64,000 nt of DNA from Oxytricha trifallax (lineage: Eukaryota > Ciliophora > Spirotrichea > Sporadotrichida > Oxytrichidae). A program made the position numbers and the translations under genes. The notes under the pieces are model-generated. The model was given only the letters and a program-made list of their open reading frames with translations, did not search any database and was not told where the DNA came from. The DNA is taken from positions 1 through 64,000 of the forward strand of contig ARYC01017480.1 of NCBI GenBank assembly GCA_000711775.1. The letters run 5' to 3'. Of this stretch, positions 58,964-64,000 are shown piece by piece. Position 1 is the stretch's first letter. Each line of letters opens with the position of its first letter.

Positions 58964-60367
58964 TCAAATTGTTGGTGTAGTAATTTAGCTGCTGGTGTCT
59001 CTTGTACCTAGGTATCCTCCGATGAACAAACATATAATTGCAGTGATTAGGAGATGAATAAGTTGAAGTCTAAATTCATTTTTGCTATCAGGTTGCTGCC
59101 AATCGTATGACTCCCCCTCATTTTCAAGATAAATTCAATAATATAAGATTAAGAGCTGCCCCTCCCTTATAAGTTTTTTTTAAGTATTACTATAAGATGC
59201 TTGACTTTCAACTCATTCAATTCTGCTTGAATTTTTTACTTTTATGAAAGCACTTGAGCTAGTTAAGCTTTCACTTCATCAGTCTTCTTATTGATCTAGT
59301 CTTGATTCACGACATTCCATTGTGAGACTGATTGGGAAAGAGATTGATTTATCTCATCACTATATGAAAAAGTTTAACTTATGTTAATTGAACCATTTTT
59401 AAACTTACTCTGGAGCTTTTTCATACTCATGCTTTTAAGAAGCGCGACCACCTTATGTGAAGGAGGATTTTGACAAATCAGCTTGAGGTTACTATTCGAT
59501 AATTGAAGCCTCTCTCTGAGGTTATTTCTAAATAACTTATGCAGGAGGTTGGCTATAAGCATAATTTATTAACATTTTAGGTAATTTCGCTGCTTACGTT
59601 TATCTTTGAGACTAAGCAGTCTCTAATTGTTCAATCTCTCTTGGAGTCTAAATGTTGGGTTCATTAAAACTAGGAGAGGATTATCCACCTCCAGTACCAC
59701 TTTGTGCTAGAGAAACCTTTAGTTTGTAGGAAAGTGATAAATTCTTTGGTAGCTTATCCCAATAAGTTTGAAGTTGATAGGTCTAATGAATATTTTAATT
59801 TAAGTAACAATATAATACCTCTGAGGAAAGAAGCTCACAAGCAGCAATCTGAACTAAGAACTTATTCTCTTCGATTTTGTTCTCCTATATGTTTCATTTA
59901 AGTTCAAATTTAATTCTTTCAGGTTTATTATACTTAAACTTGAAAGTTATTCATTAACTTATTTTAGCACTTTGTTTAACAAATTCTCACTCCTAAAAAC
60001 TAACTAACTTCATTGATTAATTTAATTGGCTATTTCATTCATTTTCTTACATTTGATAAAATCATAGTAATATCAATAGTGATTTTCTGCCCCTTATCAA
60101 TAATACCTTGATTAGGCTTGACTACGTAGAACCTGGGAGATGTGGTCTTAACTTTATATGCAATATTGCCCTGAGATACATTTGTGATAGTCAAGTAAGC
60201 TTTGTACGAATTTAGCTCTGCCTGATTGAAAAATCTCAGCTCAGTCTCTGGATCAATTAATGCCAAGGCTTGTCTGTAGTAAATTGTTAAGTTTTTTGTT
60301 CATATTGATTGTAAAAAGCAAAATCGTGTCAAAATAAAAATAGATAATCTTACTTCAAAGAGTCCAT
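58964..60367 (-). CDS. VAP: MSP-domain, coiled-coil, tail-anchored ER protein
   Basis: VAMP-associated proteins tether the ER to other membranes and bind FFAT motifs through an MSP domain. It starts at ATG 60367; exon 1 (MDSLK) is joined over intron 60274-60353 to QALALIDPETELRFFNQ. MSP hallmarks follow: LTITNVSQGNIAYKVKTTSP and RFYVVKPNQGIID, then KFLVQ in a separate segment near 59870. A Q-rich linker (59400-59720), a coiled coil (NKKTDEVKAQLAQVL), and a C-terminal membrane helix with GGYLG end the protein before TGA 58964-58966. At least three interruptions after 60050 are IESs or introns whose edges I did not fix. Domain order and length agree with VAP proteins. Confidence 0.85.
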
Positions 60368-60503
60368 TTCTGTATTTTGATTCTTTTATTATTGATAAAA
60401 TTATAAATCTAACTTCTATCAAATTTTTAATCATTTTGATTCTTAATGAATTTAAAATGGAATTGATTTGATGGAATTATCTATATCGTTATAATTATAG
60501 AAA

Positions 60504-62183
60504 ATGAATAATTAAGCTAAATCAGCTGGTAAGAAGAATTAAACAAACCATTCGCAAGCAAAGTCTAAGGATATTTCCAATTAAGCAAAGTAAAATATTA
60601 ATGATGATCTGAGTGATGTTCAAAGTTTAAAAACTAAAAATCATGACATGCCTTTAAATTCCAGCAAAAGCCCCATGAATAAAAAGCACGCTTTTCAATC
60701 AAGAAATTAACAAAAAGTTCAAACTTAATCTCAAATGGATTACACAAACGCTTCCATTATTTCATAAAACTCCTCTAAAAATGCTCTAAACGGATAAAAG
60801 ATGAATACATTTGCAACTATCAATAGTCAAACATAATCCAATATGTCTCCAGTTGACAAATTGTAATCATATAGATAGCATAATTAGTTTCAGACTATTC
60901 CTACAAGCGCTAGTATTGATGAATATAACGATGATTAAACAACTCTCCAGAATAGTAATTTCAAATTATTAAATTCCTCAACTCCTTAGAAATATCAAAA
61001 TAATGTTAGTATTAATAATCATTAAAATTGTTTTATGAAATTCTCATTTTAATGATTAATAAAGTATGTATTTTATTATGAAATGGTTTATTACTTAAAT
61101 TTTAATAATTTTACTATTATAATTTATTGTTAGTACCAAATTTTAAGTTCTTATATATAATTCTTTTAAATTTGATTTTGGGCACTTTATGAATTCAATT
61201 AACAAATTTTAATTTACAATCATGGTAATAACAGTGCAGTGTAATAAATCTACAATTAAATAGTAAAAGGTGATGCAAACAGCTATCCTGAAAATCAAAC
61301 TCCTCAGAAATTCAAATTAAATCTGAATAGTATCTAATCTACCACTATTGGTTAAAGAGTTAATAATATTAATAATTCAGTCATTAACAATCAAAGTTCA
61401 AGTTAATAATTACATATTAATTAATGACAATCATTTTTATTCTAATTTGTCAAAAGTATTGTACTATATAAATATTATGTTTATTTTTATGAATAAAGTT
61501 CAACTGGAAAGCACGGGTATACAAGCGACATATCACCTCAAAGTGACGAAATAGAATCTAAATTATTCAAGTAATTCGAAAGTTTTAAGCAAATTGATGA
61601 TTTAGTTTCTAAATAAGGTAAGGACACATTCTCATATTGATATATTGAAAGAATTTAGGAAAATTTAAATCAAGTCATAAATATCCTTTAATACAGACTA
61701 CTGTAAGAATTATTAAAAACTTGCCAAATTATCTTATTTAAAGAGTGCTTATAAATTAGGGTGAATTATGGCTATAATGAAGTTATTCCAAAATAACTTT
61801 AAGATTTCTTGGGGAGAGATATAGAATAAATTAAATTGAGTTCTTATAATCATTCATATTAAATTCCATGAATATAAAACAGATATAGAATCGTCATATT
61901 TATTTATGAATCAATATATTTTACTCTACATTTTTGAGAGTCTTTTATTCATAAAATTCTTTTTATTTATTTTTTAAATAAATATATTAACCCGTACTTA
62001 AAGTATTTCGACAATATTATTTCCTCAATTGTATAATAAACTTTATTTGTTATAGAGGAACTGTATAATTAGATAGCCAACTATCAACATAAAAGTTAAG
62101 ATGGCAATCAACAATAAAATAAATTAATAAACCAAGATAATCAATCAAATGCTTATTTGATAAATCATGAAAATATGTAATGA
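60504..62183 (+). CDS. Q/N/S-rich protein with C-terminal coiled coil (unknown)
   Basis: It starts at ATG 60504, divergent from the VAP gene with about 140 bp between. The first MDS encodes ~170 low-complexity residues rich in N, Q, S and K. IESs with pointers AATCAT and AAAGTTCAA join further low-complexity parts. After GKHGYTSDISPQSDEIESKL an intron (61605-61658) leads to a helical region (ENLNQVINILQYRLLQELLK), and the IES with pointer TATAGA joins GRDIE to ELYNQIANYQHK. It ends at TGA 62181-62183. No domain recognised; the C-terminal ~100 residues are the likely ordered part. Confidence 0.75.
61017..61223 (+). other. IES, pointer AATCAT
   Basis: AATCAT at 61017 and 61218. Excision joins VSINNH to GNNSAVQQ. 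Confidence 0.8.
61393..61503 (+). other. IES, pointer AAAGTTCAA
   Basis: 9-bp repeat at 61393 and 61495. Excision joins INNQSS to TGKHGYTS. Confidence 0.9.
61820..62056 (+). other. IES, pointer TATAGA
   Basis: TATAGA at 61820 and 62051. Excision joins FLGRDIE to ELYNQIA. Confidence 0.85.
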
Positions 62184-62268
62184 ATTGATTTCCTATTTAA
62201 ATTAAATCAATGTAAATTTATTCATAATCAAAGGATTTTTAATCCAAAAAAAGGTATATAGGTAAAAT

Positions 62269-64000
62269 TCATTATTAATGCTGTTGCTGCAGTTACTGCT
62301 ATTAATCAAATGAAAATTCAATTTTATGTAGTTATTCATGCAAGAAATTCATGGCTTATCCATATTCCTAACCATCACTATTCATCATTGCTTGATTATT
62401 ATTGTTGTTTTGGCCAATTAAATTATTGTACATTTGCTACTATTATTGATTCTACTGTGATGAAAATAGTTACTAATTTTGAATAAACTATGGTTAATTC
62501 AGATTTTAGATGCTTTCCTAGTTTAATGAAAAGTTTAAAGTGTTGTTCTTGGAGTTAAGCTCAATTTCTTCTTGAATAGTTTGCAATAAATTATCGTTTT
62601 AGATTGTCTAAGGCACTTACTCCAAATTTTTACTGCTATTTCCATAAAAGTCTAATTATTACTGTATATCAATGTTGGGCTTACTATTGTTAACAAACTG
62701 ATTTTATTAGCTTTTCTGTTTTTAATTTAGTACTTATTACACAGATGCTTTATTAGGGGAGAGCGATTTAACATTCTCGTAATATTCCCTCATAAAACTT
62801 GGAGCTTTTGCTACAGTCAAATTGTTTTTCCATTTGTTGCCAGAACCAAATCTGTTTTCTTGAATAAGTTCATGTTCAAGTTTTAATTGCTTGGCTTGGT
62901 TTTGTCTTTCGAGGAACTTTTCAATTGATTTAGTGTTCAACTAACTGTAATTAAATAGAAAAATTAAAAGTATCATGAATTCAACTGATTTCGACGAAAA
63001 TTTCTATAGAATCTTCAAAGATCATTTAAAATTCTAAGAAATATTTATTGAATTGAAAAAATGCTTTTAATATACCTACTTGACTCTCTATCTATAATTT
63101 TGATTTGATTGTGTCTTTTATTCTACTCATACACTTTCTATCTCTCTTCAAACTAATAATTGATCTGATCATAAACCCTCTAGTCTACTATCCCTCCAAT
63201 TATTTATCTCTAATTTTATGACCCTTCATGCTTCTTTTTTAATAATTCAAGCATTTTCTCCTTCTTTTCCATTTAATGCTTTAATCTCTCTTCGAAATTT
63301 TTCTAGGGTTTTATTTTATTGATGGATTTAGAGGGGCTATTTTGTAAAGTATCTGACGCTTAGATATTTAAGTTATGATTTTAATTTGGGTGATTTTTGG
63401 GCATTTGAAATTAAGAAGTCATTTATTTCAAGTTTTACGAAGTGCCACTACTTTGCCCTAGTCTTACTGATTAACTTAAAATTATAAATTTAGATTAAAA
63501 CAAGATTGTTGATTAAAAATTCAAAGTTTTATAAAAGGCAGAAAAACCTTTTTCTTCAAAAGAGATCTAAATCTGAAATAACATTTAATCATTTAAATTA
63601 AGGAAACTTTAATTGGTAGTTATTACTGGGAAAGCTCTCTAGTCAACTTCCACTAAGTATCTCTATAACTTTTCCTCTTTCTTATCCTTCCATTTTTCAC
63701 CAATTTCAATAAGTCTATCTTCCACTTTTTTCTAATAATATCCTGAATTTTCTAATAATTTTAGGGATTTGGCATTAACTAGTGGGTTTTATTAAAGTTT
63801 CTACATTTCTTGGAAAATTTATTCTTTTTTCCTTTATTCTGCATTTTGATCGTATTTCCTCTTCAAATTGTGTAATCTATATTTAGGTATTATACAAAAG
63901 TAATTAATATAAAAATGAATAATAAATATCAAGATTAATATCTATTCTCTACAGGTTAACCATTGGAATATTAATGACTATCATTCTGCGTATTCTACTA
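62269..64000 (-). CDS. Charged coiled-coil protein, 5' end beyond window (unknown)
   Basis: Minus-strand gene entering from the right edge. The part upstream of 63630 is helical and charged (VEDRLIEIGEKWKDKKEEKL). After an IES (pointer CAGTAA) it continues with a polar linker, FEERLKHQMEKKEKMLELLK and RVYDQINYQFEERQKVYEQN. A GT-AG intron (62945-63075) leads to IEKFLERQNQAKQLKLEHEL, a KWKNNLTVAKAPSFMREYYE stretch and a long Q/N-rich tail ending at TGA 62269-62271. The repeated '(F/V)E(E/D)RL..' units recall ciliate cytoskeletal-type coiled-coil proteins, but no named domain fits. Sequence at 63890-64000 also looks coding (Q/N/S rich), separated by an intron or IES. An alternative pointer pair at the same IES would end the protein early (see findings). 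Confidence 0.7.
63464..63628 (-). other. IES, pointer CAGTAA (nested in a GACTAG pair)
   Basis: Repeat TTACTG on plus at 63464 and 63623. Excision joins QRAFPV to RLGQSSG and keeps the frame open into the next MDS. Confidence 0.7.

Noticed and set aside
34757-63630. Paramecium-type germline with TA-bounded IESs
   Set aside because: Most pointers are 4-9 bp and varied (GGAAT, CCTAT, TTCAAAGAT); only three are a bare TA.
1-64000. Telomere-bearing transposon ends (C4A4/G4T4), CRISPR arrays, rRNA genes
   Set aside because: No telomeric-repeat tracts, regular spacer arrays or recognisable rRNA segments were seen.

Overview
The window looks like germline (micronuclear) DNA of a hypotrich/spirotrich ciliate (Oxytricha/Stylonychia-like; species not determinable by eye). 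Three things show this. (1) Long coding frames are open only if TAA and TAG are read as glutamine and TGA is the only stop. (2) Most genes are cut by short AT-rich inserts that lack GT-AG ends and instead lie between short direct repeats. Deleting the insert plus one repeat restores the frame and the protein family match, which is the signature of internal eliminated sequences (IESs) with pointers between macronuclear-destined segments (MDSs). I could place 35 such IESs, with pointers of 2-9 bp. (3) Non-LTR retrotransposons and a roughly 31 kb gene-free AT-rich block sit beside the genes. Ordinary GT-AG introns (about 25-160 nt) are also present.

Layout. 1-1735: 3' part of a LINE-like element carrying an ORF1-type protein. 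1740-32700: AT-rich block without genes, holding a GC-rich hairpin-headed element (8761-9410), a SINE-like element with tRNA-type promoter boxes (22858-23170), a decayed fragment near 5400, and five same-orientation copies of a degenerate ~90 bp repeat. 32703-34340: a second LINE copy with a reverse transcriptase core and the same 3' end as the first. 34757-43157: five tandem minus-strand paralogues of a probably secreted protein family that I do not recognise. 43392-44875: fragments, including a broken MORN segment. 45017-47737: an 883-codon protein of unknown function. 47818-48480: a small minus-strand gene.

48517-64000 is a dense run of housekeeping and regulatory genes. It contains an NBR1-like protein (PB1, MORN-like, Q-rich, four-tryptophan domain, UBA-like tail), ATG8, a SCO1-type mitochondrial copper chaperone, a RING/B-box/coiled-coil/Kelch protein, a VAP (MSP-domain ER anchor), and two Q-rich or coiled-coil proteins. 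The NBR1-like gene and ATG8 are convergent neighbours. In animals and plants NBR1 proteins bind Atg8, so a functional pair is plausible, although in hypotrichs such neighbours usually end on separate nanochromosomes.

The most unusual observations are: two consecutive IESs of the NBR1-like gene that carry 42-bp inverted copies of each other around one MDS; two nested alternative pointer pairs in the last gene that would give different proteins; conserved versus shifted IES positions across the five tandem paralogues; and a pair of LINE copies that share a 3' end but carry different ORFs.
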